Positions 25,625-34,801 of a stretch of 64,000 bases of DNA are shown one piece after another. Where the stretch lies: assembly GCA_023441805.1 (NCBI GenBank), contig JAEZNO010000002.1:62001-126000 (forward strand), written 5' to 3'. The notes under the pieces are model-generated. The model had not been told where the DNA came from, did not search any database, and worked only from the letters and a program-made list of their open reading frames with translations. A program made the translations under genes and the position numbers. The stretch comes from Bacteroidota bacterium. Its GTDB lineage: Bacteria; Bacteroidota; Bacteroidia; Bacteroidales; Lentimicrobiaceae. How positions within the stretch are numbered: position 1 is the stretch's first letter; each line of letters begins with the position of its first letter.

Positions 25625-25699
25625 TGGGATGTACGGGACTCGAACCTGTGACCCCCGCCCTGTCAAGGCGATGCTCTGAACCAACTGAGCTAACATCCC
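25625..25699 (-). tRNA. tRNA-Val (anticodon GAC)
   Basis: 75-nt cloverleaf with acceptor GGGATGT/ACATCCC, discriminator A, anticodon loop TTGACAG and T loop GTTCGAGTC. The 3' CCA end is not encoded. A single tRNA unit. Confidence 0.94.
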
Positions 25700-25712
25700 A
25701 TTTTTGCGAGCG

Positions 25713-25743
25713 CAAAGATAATGAATTTATTTTTTGAATAAAC
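25713..25743 (-). promoter_or_regulatory. Promoter of tRNA-Val
   Basis: Minus strand GTTT, a 19-bp spacer, TATCTTTG, the -7 box being a full match. The spacer and -33 element overlap the end of the polyferredoxin gene by one base or less. A palindrome TTTGCG-AG-CGCAAA (25703-25716) covers the expected start point. Confidence 0.5.
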
Positions 25744-25746
25744 CTC

Positions 25747-27696
25747 CTACTTATTGAACCTGTATGGATTTTTGATTTTCTGAACACTTCCGTCACTAAG
25801 ATGGACAACCAGTTCATCAGCATTAAGCATATCAATAATTTGTTCCACAGTGGTTTTATTCTTTATATACTCAAGAATGATATCGAATCCGTGGTTGGTA
25901 GGAGAAGTTTTAAAACTAACCACTCCCCTGTTGTTACTAATATGACTGAGTAAATACCATGGCATACCTTCCAGTTCAGGGTTCATTCCATGAGGGAAAG
26001 GAACTGTCAATGTATCGATCTCTTCCTGATTATACCTATCATACCCATTAAATGTCATACTGACTTCTTCGTACATCTCTGTCAGGTATTCAGAAAGCAG
26101 GCAATAACCCGAGTCTTCGAAGCCGGCAACTTTGAAATTTGTGTTAACAATATGATCACCGTCCTCATCCTTCCATTCAACTTTTCTTGCTTCGATCAAT
26201 GATTTAATCTTCCCGGCATTTATCAGGGATTCATCATAATAAATGACTGCATGAACTGGCTCGCCAAACTTTGTTTTCATACCTAAGATTCCGCGATTTT
26301 GCATAAATCTGATACCGAGATTACCAGCATCAGCGGGATCAAAGAAATGATCAATAGCAACTTCACAAACCGAAACCTGCTCAATATCGTTTGCCGGTGC
26401 CGAGAAAACCCTCTTCACCGGATTAAACATAGCCTCTTTAATGTCTTCTTCCCCAAGAATTGACTTGTCGTACCAAACTCTCACCCCGTGATTTCCTACA
26501 TATGTCTCAACACCCAACACTCCGGGGATTTCCTTCATTTGGTTAGCAAACGACATAGAACTTCCGAAACACTTGATGCCCGCTAAGCCTTCCTGTTCAA
26601 AAATACCGGCTGCATCTAACTGCTCAGTGTCACCCCACATCAAACTAATCGTAGGAATATGAACCCTTTGTGCAAATGCCAATCCAAGCACTACAAGGAC
26701 AATAACAATTGCCGAAGGAATCCATAAATGAGTGGCTCTTTTCTTTTCTCTATAGCTTGGCTCCCACTTATTTGAAGCAAAGATTTTTAGAGTATTCAAT
26801 TCAGGACAGCTCGCAACACAATCACCGCACAAATGGCAATCCACATCTTTAACTTTTTCAGTCAGTGACACCTTAATAGCCATGGGGCAAGCTTTATCAC
26901 AAAGCTTACAATTAGTACATGTTTCGGCATTTCTGGTTATTTTGAATAAGGAAAAGCCTTTGACCTTCACCTTAAACACCTCGAGCAATACACCGGCTAA
27001 TGAAAGTGCCCCGAGTAACCATAACCAACTTATTGAAAGCTTAAATAACAGGGTTAGAATAAGGTAAAGTGCAATAATTGAAGCAAAAACATAACTATTG
27101 GAGAGGATATTGGAAACTGCTCCAAGCGGACAGAAATATTTGCACCAAAACTGACGAATAAAGAATGATCCGGGAATTGCTATCAAAAGAGCCATTATAG
27201 CATAAGAAACAACGACATCGGAGCTGAAGCCGGAAAATGATGCATAGTATGGATCATAGGTTCTACAGAACAATTCACTGCTGGTAACAGTAAAATAGAA
27301 AGTCACAAACAAAAGTGAATATTTCACTACACGCAGGACTCTGTCAGGCCAACCCTTTATGTCAATGTTTACTTTTAATTTTCTTCCTAACCGTGACAGT
27401 AACTCAGTAATACTACCAATTGGACAAATAAAACTGCAAAATAATTTACTGACTAAGAAGATGCCAACCAATAGTGCAAAACCCATGAAGATCTGGGTAG
27501 TTGTCATCGAACATGCCAGTGAATTATTGACTAAGAATGAAGAAAATGCCTGTATTCCGCCAAATGGGCAATATGCTTCGAAATCGGCTACATAAGACTT
27601 ATCGATCAACGGTCTTACAAGCAAGTAAGCCAGAAGGAGGAAAACAACAGATTGCAGAATTACCCTAAAGGGATTCAATTGAACTTTTTTGGCCAT
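25747..27696 (-). CDS. NosR/NapH-type polyferredoxin membrane protein
   Basis: 649 aa. The N-terminal half is a five- or six-helix membrane domain with the conserved CP motifs LFCSFICPIG (Cys87, Cys91) and WCKYFCPLG (Cys185, Cys189). Two cytoplasmic-type [4Fe-4S] ferredoxin sites follow: Cys260/263/266/270 and Cys287/290/293/297. After another helix (about 322-340), the C-terminal 290 residues hold at least two segments shaped like heavy-metal-associated (HMA) domains, but with one Cys or none in the metal loop. The family moves electrons across or along the membrane to periplasmic reductases. No partner reductase is adjacent. It has its own consensus promoter. Confidence 0.82.
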   Translation of the reverse strand: MAKKVQLNPFRVILQSVVFLLLAYLLVRPLIDKSYVADFEAYCPFGGIQAFSSFLVNNSLACSMTTTQIFMGFALLVGIFLVSKLFCSFICPIGSITELLSRLGRKLKVNIDIKGWPDRVLRVVKYSLLFVTFYFTVTSSELFCRTYDPYYASFSGFSSDVVVSYAIMALLIAIPGSFFIRQFWCKYFCPLGAVSNILSNSYVFASIIALYLILTLLFKLSISWLWLLGALSLAGVLLEVFKVKVKGFSLFKITRNAETCTNCKLCDKACPMAIKVSLTEKVKDVDCHLCGDCVASCPELNTLKIFASNKWEPSYREKKRATHLWIPSAIVIVLVVLGLAFAQRVHIPTISLMWGDTEQLDAAGIFEQEGLAGIKCFGSSMSFANQMKEIPGVLGVETYVGNHGVRVWYDKSILGEEDIKEAMFNPVKRVFSAPANDIEQVSVCEVAIDHFFDPADAGNLGIRFMQNRGILGMKTKFGEPVHAVIYYDESLINAGKIKSLIEARKVEWKDEDGDHIVNTNFKVAGFEDSGYCLLSEYLTEMYEEVSMTFNGYDRYNQEEIDTLTVPFPHGMNPELEGMPWYLLSHISNNRGVVSFKTSPTNHGFDIILEYIKNKTTVEQIIDMLNADELVVHLSDGSVQKIKNPYRFNK

Positions 27697-27715
27697 AGTT
27701 TGAAATCTAATCCTT

Positions 27716-27747
27716 CAAATGTATGAAGTATGTTTAAAATAGCCAAA
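27716..27747 (-). promoter_or_regulatory. Promoter of the polyferredoxin gene
   Basis: Minus strand TTTG, a 20-bp spacer, TACATTTG: both elements match the consensus fully. The start codon is 20 bp downstream of the -7 box. Confidence 0.6.
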
Positions 27748-27774
27748 AAATGTGTGCTTTTGGAAGATATTTAG

Positions 27775-29280
27775 TTATTCGGCAGATTTCAGTTCCCGGA
27801 AAGTTTTGTAATCAGAATAGGTCCAGCTAAGCCAATGAAGCTCCGGGAACCCTAACAGGAAGTCATTCTTTCGGTTAATCAAATTTCTGTTATACTGTTC
27901 AAGAGATTCATAATTGGCATGATAGGAAAAGATATTAGACTGCGCTTCTTTAATCCTGACTATTTGTTGTTTATCCATGATCAGAATCGGTAGAGTGCTA
28001 CTATCAAGGTCATCCATGAAATTTGTGTGAAAAAATGCCACCTCAGCTCTGTTAATATTGAAACGTACAATCACATTATCCCAATTAACAAAGCTTAGTA
28101 CAGCAAAGACGATGTATGCGGTAATGCTATTTTTGATCAACAAGTAGCGAATCGTCCTGCGTTTATTGACTTTCACCAGGACAGTAAATAGACCATAAAT
28201 CACCAATATCAGAAATGCATATACCCAAATCCTTTTATAAGCAAGGTTAAAATAACTCAGGTACCAATAATTCCTGACAGCAACTGAAAGTGCAAGGAAA
28301 ATATTCTGCCAAAGCCAGATTCGTGAGAGATACACCAGCAATTTAGTTTTAGAATAGAAATTTAGATTACCGCGGAAATACCACAACACAAGAGCAACGG
28401 AGATAACTATTGATAAAATAAGAAGCCATGTTCCTTCATGTACAAACTGCTTTAAATATCCGCCATCCCATTTGAAATTAATCCATACATGCCACAAATC
28501 CAATATATTCATAACAGCAAGTGCAATATTAAGGAGTATGAATGTAAATACGGCTGTACGTAATTCAAAGTGAAGACCGGCGGGAGAGCCTTTATAATAC
28601 CGTCGTTCTCTAATCATATTGATTTCGCCTCTCTCATATGGGAGGTCGAAGCCGGTCTGAATTTTACTAAAAGCCAATACTATGCCCACAATCAATCCTG
28701 TAACTGCTAACCAAAATACAGCCGGTGATATATTCTCGGTTAACTTTTTGAAAATGTCATTAATTACAGTTAAAACATTGCCGGTCAAATGCTGATAGTA
28801 GGGGCTGGAGGCTGAATAGATAGATATAAACAAAATTAAAGTAATGATTGGAACAACTAGGAAGGCCAATATTCTGATTGTTTTAGCAACTTTCCTGTTT
28901 GTATTGGTGACAGAAGCTAATTCCTTTAAATATTCAATTGGTGAAGTGAAACTGCCTGCCAAAAACGAAAGAAGTGAATTTGATAAAATATGAAGTTTTG
29001 GAGAAGCTGTTAACCCAGCAACCATTATCAATGAGATAATATTGACCGTTAAAGCCGTATGAGAACCATGAATAACAACCATTAACGCTGACAAAAAGGT
29101 TCCTATAGCTAGAAGCAGATTAATCGAATTTATAATGTTTAAACGTTTGTTCCATATCAGAAAGCTGATTATGAGCAAATTAAATATTAGCACATTTATA
29201 CCGGCTTGTTGCTTATGAAATAGTAGAGGAAATAGAACTCCAAGAAAGAGAGGAAATAGCAGGCGCACCTTTTTCATCAT
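27775..29280 (-). CDS. DUF4173/DUF4153 family membrane protein
   Basis: 501 aa with about 11-12 hydrophobic segments, and a conserved central stretch ELRTAVFTFILLNIALAVMNILDLWHVW that resembles DUF4173. A soluble tail follows the last helix (from about residue 410), ending with a Trp/Tyr-rich segment. No enzymatic motif is visible and the function is unknown. It is divergent from the EEP gene at 29452 and lies upstream of the polyferredoxin gene. Confidence 0.7.
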   Translation of the reverse strand: MMKKVRLLFPLFLGVLFPLLFHKQQAGINVLIFNLLIISFLIWNKRLNIINSINLLLAIGTFLSALMVVIHGSHTALTVNIISLIMVAGLTASPKLHILSNSLLSFLAGSFTSPIEYLKELASVTNTNRKVAKTIRILAFLVVPIITLILFISIYSASSPYYQHLTGNVLTVINDIFKKLTENISPAVFWLAVTGLIVGIVLAFSKIQTGFDLPYERGEINMIRERRYYKGSPAGLHFELRTAVFTFILLNIALAVMNILDLWHVWINFKWDGGYLKQFVHEGTWLLILSIVISVALVLWYFRGNLNFYSKTKLLVYLSRIWLWQNIFLALSVAVRNYWYLSYFNLAYKRIWVYAFLILVIYGLFTVLVKVNKRRTIRYLLIKNSITAYIVFAVLSFVNWDNVIVRFNINRAEVAFFHTNFMDDLDSSTLPILIMDKQQIVRIKEAQSNIFSYHANYESLEQYNRNLINRKNDFLLGFPELHWLSWTYSDYKTFRELKSAE

Positions 29281-29381
29281 TGAGAAGATTTGAAGAATAA
29301 CGTAATTGCTATATTAAAAGTATGTGCCTGTAATAAATATTAAGATGGTGATTGTTAAGACAAATTCTATCGAACTGATTC

Positions 29382-29415
29382 ATTGAGGGTAGTCGCGAAG
29401 AAAATACTATCTTTG
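29382..29415 (+). promoter_or_regulatory. Promoter of the EEP-family lipoprotein gene
   Basis: ATTG (29382-29385), a 22-bp spacer, TATCTTTG (29408-29415). The -7 box is exact but the spacer is slightly long. It places the transcript start near 29421, which rules out the upstream TTG start of the open frame at 29383. Confidence 0.4.
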
Positions 29416-29451
29416 GATACGCTGCCCTTACATTTAGATAGCACACACTTA

Positions 29452-30531
29452 ATGATTGTAAATAAATACATTGTGAAAACTCCTTCTATAAAGTTAATAC
29501 CCTTTCTGCTCTTAAGCTTAATAGTAACTAATTCATGCGGACAAGAAAAATCTAAACCATCAGATGAGAAGTTTCGAATCATGTTCTACAATGTCGAGAA
29601 TCTGTTCGATCCATTTGATGATCCATTGAAGAATGATCAGGAGTTTGTTTCAGGAGGGGTGAGAGGTTGGTCATGGAAGAAATTTGAGACAAAACTTAAG
29701 AATCTATCAAAGGTGATAATTGCGGCCGGTGAATGGGAGCCACCTGAAATAGTTGCATTTAGCGAGGTTGAGAATAAGTTTGTATTGATTCAGCTTCTGA
29801 AACGAACACCTTTAGGAAGATTTGACTACTCAATTATTCATGAAGAGTCACCTGACGACAGGGGTATTGATGTAGGTCTTATCTATCGGCGTGATAAATT
29901 CAAAGAGATATCTCATAAGTCTATACCAATTCACTTTGAGAATAAAGACATTAAAACCAGAGACATTCTCTATGTAAAAGGTGTAACAATAGAATCTTCG
30001 GGCGATGCTGATACACTTCACTTGTTTGTAAATCACTGGCCGTCACGCACAGGAGGTCCTGCTGTTACTGCATATAAGCGTAAAAATGCCGCACTGGTTT
30101 TAAAAAGAGTAACTGATTCACTTTTTAAAGAAAATCCTCGCTCACAGATAATTCTCATGGGTGATTTCAATGATGAGCCTATTGATGAAAGTATTAAGAC
30201 ACATCTTAATGCAAGATTAGAGCTTGATGATAATTCTGGTACCCTGTATTGTCTTATGACACCGTATGTTGGAAAATTCGACACAGGAACCAACAAGTAT
30301 AAAAATCAGTGGGGAGTGATTGATCAATTTATAGTCTCGGGACAACTTTTGGATGAGGATTCTGAATTAAAAGTAACAGGCGATAAAGCCGATATTTTAG
30401 CCTTCCCGTTTTTGCTTATTGAGGATCAGAAGTACTCAGGCACTGTCCCGTTCAGAACATACAACGGAATGAAGTACATTGGAGGATTCAGTGACCACTT
30501 GCCTATCATGTTAACACTCCAAATGAACTAA
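29452..30531 (+). CDS. Endonuclease/exonuclease/phosphatase (EEP) family lipoprotein
   Basis: 359 aa from the ATG at 29452, chosen because the earlier TTG at 29383 would precede the promoter and because a lipoprotein signal follows directly. That signal is a hydrophobic stretch ending IVTNSCGQE. The EEP fold shows MFYNVENLFDP, AFSEVENK, DRGIDVGLIYR, FVNHWPSR, LMGDFNDEP and GFSDHLPIMLTL, with the metal and catalytic Asn, Glu, Asp and His residues in place. It could be an extracytoplasmic nuclease or phosphodiesterase. Its stop overlaps the comEC stop on the other strand by four bases. Confidence 0.86.
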   Translation: MIVNKYIVKTPSIKLIPFLLLSLIVTNSCGQEKSKPSDEKFRIMFYNVENLFDPFDDPLKNDQEFVSGGVRGWSWKKFETKLKNLSKVIIAAGEWEPPEIVAFSEVENKFVLIQLLKRTPLGRFDYSIIHEESPDDRGIDVGLIYRRDKFKEISHKSIPIHFENKDIKTRDILYVKGVTIESSGDADTLHLFVNHWPSRTGGPAVTAYKRKNAALVLKRVTDSLFKENPRSQIILMGDFNDEPIDESIKTHLNARLELDDNSGTLYCLMTPYVGKFDTGTNKYKNQWGVIDQFIVSGQLLDEDSELKVTGDKADILAFPFLLIEDQKYSGTVPFRTYNGMKYIGGFSDHLPIMLTLQMN

Positions 30532-32636
30532 GCATCTTTTACTATAAATGCTCCATCATGGTTCAGATCATAGAGTTTAATGCCAATTGAGGTGGATTGT
30601 GTTTTATATTCCTCAATCCTACGGAAAGTACACGTATTGTCAATAATTATTACTGCACCCGGAAAGTGACTATTGATTTGGTCGATGGAAACAGAAGGAT
30701 TATTGCACAGCAGTACATAATCGACTTTTAATGCATGGCCAATATCAGGCAACCTGCATGCACCCTGAACCAGACCAATTCGCTTCTTATTAAAGACCAC
30801 AAATTGTGGTACCTGGTAGGTCGTTGACTGGTTCTCATCTGGTAGCTTTATTTCTTTAATTACCCTATTTTTTATACCGGCATCTGCCACCAAACCGTCA
30901 AGATAAAATGAAACCGCAGAAATGTTATCTGCTAATTCTGAGTCGGTCAAGATTGTTTGATTATCTTCTCTGATAAAACTTATCAAAGTGTGGTTTTTAA
31001 CCTTATGAAAAACTATGAAATGCTGATTATGAATTTCGATCTTTCGGTTAGCGTATCCTCCTGAGAGAATCAATGCACTAATTAAAGTCGGCCAAATATA
31101 TCTTTTTTGAACTGTGGTAATAAATAATGCGAGGAAAGTTAATAAAGCGAATAAAACGAAAGTGGAGAACATACCCATGTGAATATCAGTAACTACAGAC
31201 CCTGGTAGCATATCAATGAGCTTTATAAAATCATTCAGCAATCTAATTTCAGCTATCAATAACCAGGATAAAATACTGCCAATAAATGGAATCATTGATA
31301 GAATAAGGAAGGCTACACCGGTATAAATAATAATTCCGGAGAGAGGCACTGCTACCAGGTTTGCCAGCGCAAAACAGACAGGAAACCGGTGGAAGTAATA
31401 AATGATAAGAGGGGTAATGAAAATTTGAGCTGCAAAAGAAATGCTGATTAAGTCCCAAATATTCTTCAATATGGGGTTTTGTGGTGACCAGAGGTCTGTA
31501 ATTGGATTCTTGAAAATCATGATACCGGCTACAGCTGCAAACGAAAGTTGGAATCCAACATTAAAAAGAGACCCCGGGTCAATTATCAGTAGTATGAAAG
31601 CCGAAGCAGCAAGGATATTGTAATTGTTTTTCTGTAATCTTAATAACTTCCCGATCAGGATTAACGAAAACATCAATGAAGCCCTCACAACCGGTACCGA
31701 CAGCCCTGTATACAGTGCATAAAACCAAATTATAATGAGAATCAAAAAGGGCTTAAAGTTGAACCGGTTTTTTTTGACTGAAATAAAGGACAAAAGAAAT
31801 TCAGCCATCAGAAATACGACACCTACATGCAAACCGGAAACAGAAAGTATGTGTATTATACCTGAATCACTAAACATTCTCCTTTGATCATCACTAAGTT
31901 CGTCATGACCTGTAAGAATAGCAGCTGCAATTGTATAAGTATCAGGGTCATTTGGAATGTACTTTTTTAAGTGAATGCGTGTTTTTTCGCTCAGGTGGTA
32001 AGCAAGACTCTTGATAAAAGTTCCTGTGTTTTGCTCAATGAGTTTGAATTCGTTGACTCCTAAAAAGATATCATGGTAAATGCGTTTGTGCGCAAGATAT
32101 CCTGCATAATCAAACTCACCCGGATTACCGGGTTTCTCTACCAAGCCGGGGGATTTTGAGAAAATGATCAAATCACCGTATGCAGGTATATAATCTGATT
32201 TAATCTTGCTGAAATAACACATCACCTTCCCTATTGAGAAGTGCACCTCACTCTTCGATTTCACTTTTATGATTTCGATGACTGCGTTATAGGTTTTCTT
32301 CTTTTCCTTAGGTTGGTCAACTATTCTCGCCCAATATACTTCAGGGGTTGGATGAATGTTTGAGAAGTGATTCTTATCTTGTAACCGGAAAGTAGATTCA
32401 GTTAGTCGATAACCTAATGCAACAATAAGCAGGCTTAAGACTACACCGAAAACCCATCTGTAGCTGAAGAAGTAAATTCTCATGCTCAACCATTTAACAA
32501 GAATGAGCATAAGAACACCTATTATAATCGCAATATTCGGAATATGCAGTGGGCAATTTAGCGAATAGCATGATACTATTCCGATAATCAGGGGAATGAG
32601 AAATCTTACAAAAGGAATCTTTGACCAGAGAGTCAT
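30528..32636 (-). CDS. comEC: ComEC/Rec2 family DNA-uptake channel protein
   Basis: 702 aa. An N-terminal DUF4131-like region (about 20-190) is followed by the competence domain with the signature ILSVSGLHVGVVFLMAE and several membrane helices. The C-terminal 150 residues resemble a shrunken metallo-beta-lactamase fold but lack HxHxDH. Such short forms are usual in Bacteroidota. It should carry single-stranded DNA across the inner membrane if competence genes exist. Last gene of the long ccmF-to-comEC operon, 67 bp after the lpxB fusion. Confidence 0.87.
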   Translation of the reverse strand: MTLWSKIPFVRFLIPLIIGIVSCYSLNCPLHIPNIAIIIGVLMLILVKWLSMRIYFFSYRWVFGVVLSLLIVALGYRLTESTFRLQDKNHFSNIHPTPEVYWARIVDQPKEKKKTYNAVIEIIKVKSKSEVHFSIGKVMCYFSKIKSDYIPAYGDLIIFSKSPGLVEKPGNPGEFDYAGYLAHKRIYHDIFLGVNEFKLIEQNTGTFIKSLAYHLSEKTRIHLKKYIPNDPDTYTIAAAILTGHDELSDDQRRMFSDSGIIHILSVSGLHVGVVFLMAEFLLSFISVKKNRFNFKPFLILIIIWFYALYTGLSVPVVRASLMFSLILIGKLLRLQKNNYNILAASAFILLIIDPGSLFNVGFQLSFAAVAGIMIFKNPITDLWSPQNPILKNIWDLISISFAAQIFITPLIIYYFHRFPVCFALANLVAVPLSGIIIYTGVAFLILSMIPFIGSILSWLLIAEIRLLNDFIKLIDMLPGSVVTDIHMGMFSTFVLFALLTFLALFITTVQKRYIWPTLISALILSGGYANRKIEIHNQHFIVFHKVKNHTLISFIREDNQTILTDSELADNISAVSFYLDGLVADAGIKNRVIKEIKLPDENQSTTYQVPQFVVFNKKRIGLVQGACRLPDIGHALKVDYVLLCNNPSVSIDQINSHFPGAVIIIDNTCTFRRIEEYKTQSTSIGIKLYDLNHDGAFIVKDA

Positions 32637-32703
32637 CTATTCCAATTTTTGACCTGTATCTTCAGGAGTACTGAATAAACCGGTACCGGTGCATTGATAC
32701 CGA

Positions 32704-33696
32704 TTAATTACAATGCTTATCAACCTGTTGCTGAGCTAATTTATGTCCGGCTTTAACAGCTTTTTTCCAATTATCACAAGCCTGGTCAAGATTTCCAAGT
32801 TGTTTTAAAGCAAAACCGCTATTATACAGAGCATCAGCGTTATTAGGATTATATAACAGAGCAGCACTGTAATCATCCCAAGCACCCTGATACTTATTCT
32901 GCATCAAGCGACTGTTACCACGATTTACATAAGCTTGCTCATATTTTGTATCGATAGATAACGACTGAGTAAACATTTCTTCTGCTTCTGCAAACTTGCC
33001 TAATCCTGCCAATGAAGTTCCTTTATTGTAATATGCCAATGCACCACCGGGATTTAACTGAATGACTTTATTGTATTCAACAATGGCTTGCTCATGTTTA
33101 CCCAGGTTAGCAAGAGCGACACCCTTATAATTAATAGCATCATAGAATTGAGGTGAATATGCTATTGCGGAATCAAAATCTCTGATGGCCTCATTATATC
33201 TCTTAAGATCAGAATAGAATCGCCCTCTGAAATAGAAATAATCAGCGTTTTGATGATTCATTGATATGGCTTTATTTATATCGGCCTCAGCACCTTTGGG
33301 GTCATTATTCTGCCATTTAGCTTTTCCACGGAAGAAATATGAATCAGAATTATTGGGATCAAGTTCAATTGATTTATCAAAAAGCTCAATTGCTTCTTTA
33401 TACCTGCCTCTGGCGGCATGGCCCACTCCACGTTTTCGTTCAAGTTCACCTTTGACTTCAACCTTTCCGGGTGTAGTCAAATTCTGGTTGGGAGTTGCAT
33501 TTTCTGCAATAGGTTTTGATTCCAATATAAGAGTTTTATTTTCTGATTCATTGGATGTTACAATCGTATCGTTATTTAAGGGGGTAGCATTAACATCAGT
33601 TGAATCCTGATTAGTCGATGAGGAATCTATTGTTTTTTGGTTGCAGGAAGTAATTAGGAAAAGTAAGGAAATCAGAACAGGTAATTTTTGGGTCAT
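32704..33696 (-). CDS. TPR-repeat lipoprotein part, possibly made from an internal start
   Basis: 330 aa if started at the internal ATG at 33696. It has a short basic N-terminus, a hydrophobic stretch, the lipobox ITSC (Cys at position 18 of this product) and a linker. About seven TPR units follow from about residue 85, with repeated consensus such as EAIELFDKSIELDPNN and AIRDFDSAIAYSP. The ATG overlaps an out-of-frame TGA as ATGA, the usual layout of two coupled genes, which suggests that a separate lipoprotein was ancestral. Whether both products are made is unknown. Confidence 0.55.
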   Translation of the reverse strand: MTQKLPVLISLLFLITSCNQKTIDSSSTNQDSTDVNATPLNNDTIVTSNESENKTLILESKPIAENATPNQNLTTPGKVEVKGELERKRGVGHAARGRYKEAIELFDKSIELDPNNSDSYFFRGKAKWQNNDPKGAEADINKAISMNHQNADYFYFRGRFYSDLKRYNEAIRDFDSAIAYSPQFYDAINYKGVALANLGKHEQAIVEYNKVIQLNPGGALAYYNKGTSLAGLGKFAEAEEMFTQSLSIDTKYEQAYVNRGNSRLMQNKYQGAWDDYSAALLYNPNNADALYNSGFALKQLGNLDQACDNWKKAVKAGHKLAQQQVDKHCN

Positions 33697-34782
33697 AAAT
33701 TTATTGATAACTGTTGCAGCACGTAGAGATGCACCTTTACCACCAAGTGTGTCTTTTAATCTCTTATAATCAAGTAGCATAGTCTCGCGATATTTTTGGT
33801 TATTCAGAAGATTATTTAATTCGCCCCTGAGGGTTTGACGATTCAGGTCGTTTTGAATAAGTTCTTTGACGATAAGTTTGTCCATAATAAGGTTTACGAG
33901 TGAAATATATTTCACTTGTATCAACTTGCGGGCAATAGTATACGAAATTACCCCGGCTTTATAACATACAACTTCAGGAATACCGATCAGGGCTGTTTCG
34001 AGAGTAGCTGTACCGGATGTAACCAATGCAGCACGTGATTTGGCCAGGACTTCATAAGTTCGGTCAATTTCAATCTTAACCGGAAGATCCTTAACGATTT
34101 CAGAATAGTACTTTAGACCGATTGAATGCACTCCTGCTAATACAAATTCGATTTCGGGAAAATCATTAACAATTGAAAGCATAACCGGCAATACCTTTTT
34201 TATCTCCTGTTTCCGACTTCCGGGCAGTAAAGCCACTACAGGCTTTTTATCATGCATGTAGACATCGGAGCTTTGCTGTTCAGGTAAAGCGTCAAGTAAC
34301 GGGTGTCCGGCAAATTCTGCATCAATATCAAATTCCTTAAAAAACTGCTTTTCGAATGGGAGTATTACAATCAGTTTATCGACAACTTTCTTTATGGTAT
34401 GTACTCTTGATTTCTTCCATGCCCATACTTGTGGTGAGATATAGTAAATAACTTTGAATTTCTTTCCCTTCAAGAATTTGGCTATTTCAAGATTGAATCC
34501 CGGATAATCAATCAGAATTACTGCATCGGGGTTGTACTCAAGAATATCCTTCTTACAAAATCTGAGATTTGAATAAATGGTTCTGATATTGGCAATAACT
34601 TCAATAAAACCCATAAAGGCAAGGTCGCGAATGTGCTTTACAACAACAGCTCCTTTAGAGGCCATCTTATCACCTCCCCATACGCGAAAATCAGCATCCG
34701 GATCATGATTCTTTAGTTCTGCTATTAAATTTGATCCGTGTAAATCTCCGGAAGCTTCACCTGCTATTATGTAGTATTTCAT
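32704..34782 (-). CDS. lpxB: LpxB (lipid-A-disaccharide synthase) fused in frame to a TPR lipoprotein
   Basis: 692 aa. Residues 1-362 are a complete GT19 LpxB: GEASGDLHGSNLI at about 8-20, FPE..VLAGVHS at about 208-220, SGTATLETALIGIPEVVCYKAG at about 256-277, and a C-terminal GGKGASLRAATVINKF. It joins two glucosamine lipids in lipid A synthesis at the inner membrane. At Met363 a new lipoprotein-type signal begins (MTQKLPVLISLLFLITSC, Cys380), then a Ser/Thr/Asn-rich linker and about seven TPR repeats to the end. The LpxB part already has normal family length, so the stop of lpxB appears lost. It lies in an envelope operon with kdsC. Confidence 0.85.
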   Translation of the reverse strand: MKYYIIAGEASGDLHGSNLIAELKNHDPDADFRVWGGDKMASKGAVVVKHIRDLAFMGFIEVIANIRTIYSNLRFCKKDILEYNPDAVILIDYPGFNLEIAKFLKGKKFKVIYYISPQVWAWKKSRVHTIKKVVDKLIVILPFEKQFFKEFDIDAEFAGHPLLDALPEQQSSDVYMHDKKPVVALLPGSRKQEIKKVLPVMLSIVNDFPEIEFVLAGVHSIGLKYYSEIVKDLPVKIEIDRTYEVLAKSRAALVTSGTATLETALIGIPEVVCYKAGVISYTIARKLIQVKYISLVNLIMDKLIVKELIQNDLNRQTLRGELNNLLNNQKYRETMLLDYKRLKDTLGGKGASLRAATVINKFMTQKLPVLISLLFLITSCNQKTIDSSSTNQDSTDVNATPLNNDTIVTSNESENKTLILESKPIAENATPNQNLTTPGKVEVKGELERKRGVGHAARGRYKEAIELFDKSIELDPNNSDSYFFRGKAKWQNNDPKGAEADINKAISMNHQNADYFYFRGRFYSDLKRYNEAIRDFDSAIAYSPQFYDAINYKGVALANLGKHEQAIVEYNKVIQLNPGGALAYYNKGTSLAGLGKFAEAEEMFTQSLSIDTKYEQAYVNRGNSRLMQNKYQGAWDDYSAALLYNPNNADALYNSGFALKQLGNLDQACDNWKKAVKAGHKLAQQQVDKHCN

Positions 34783-34801
34783 TAGTAGATAATGAATGGA
34801 G

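Noticed and set aside
25614..25835. Minus-strand frame across tRNA-Val
   Set aside because: It reads through the tRNA gene and the end of the polyferredoxin gene in a wrong frame.
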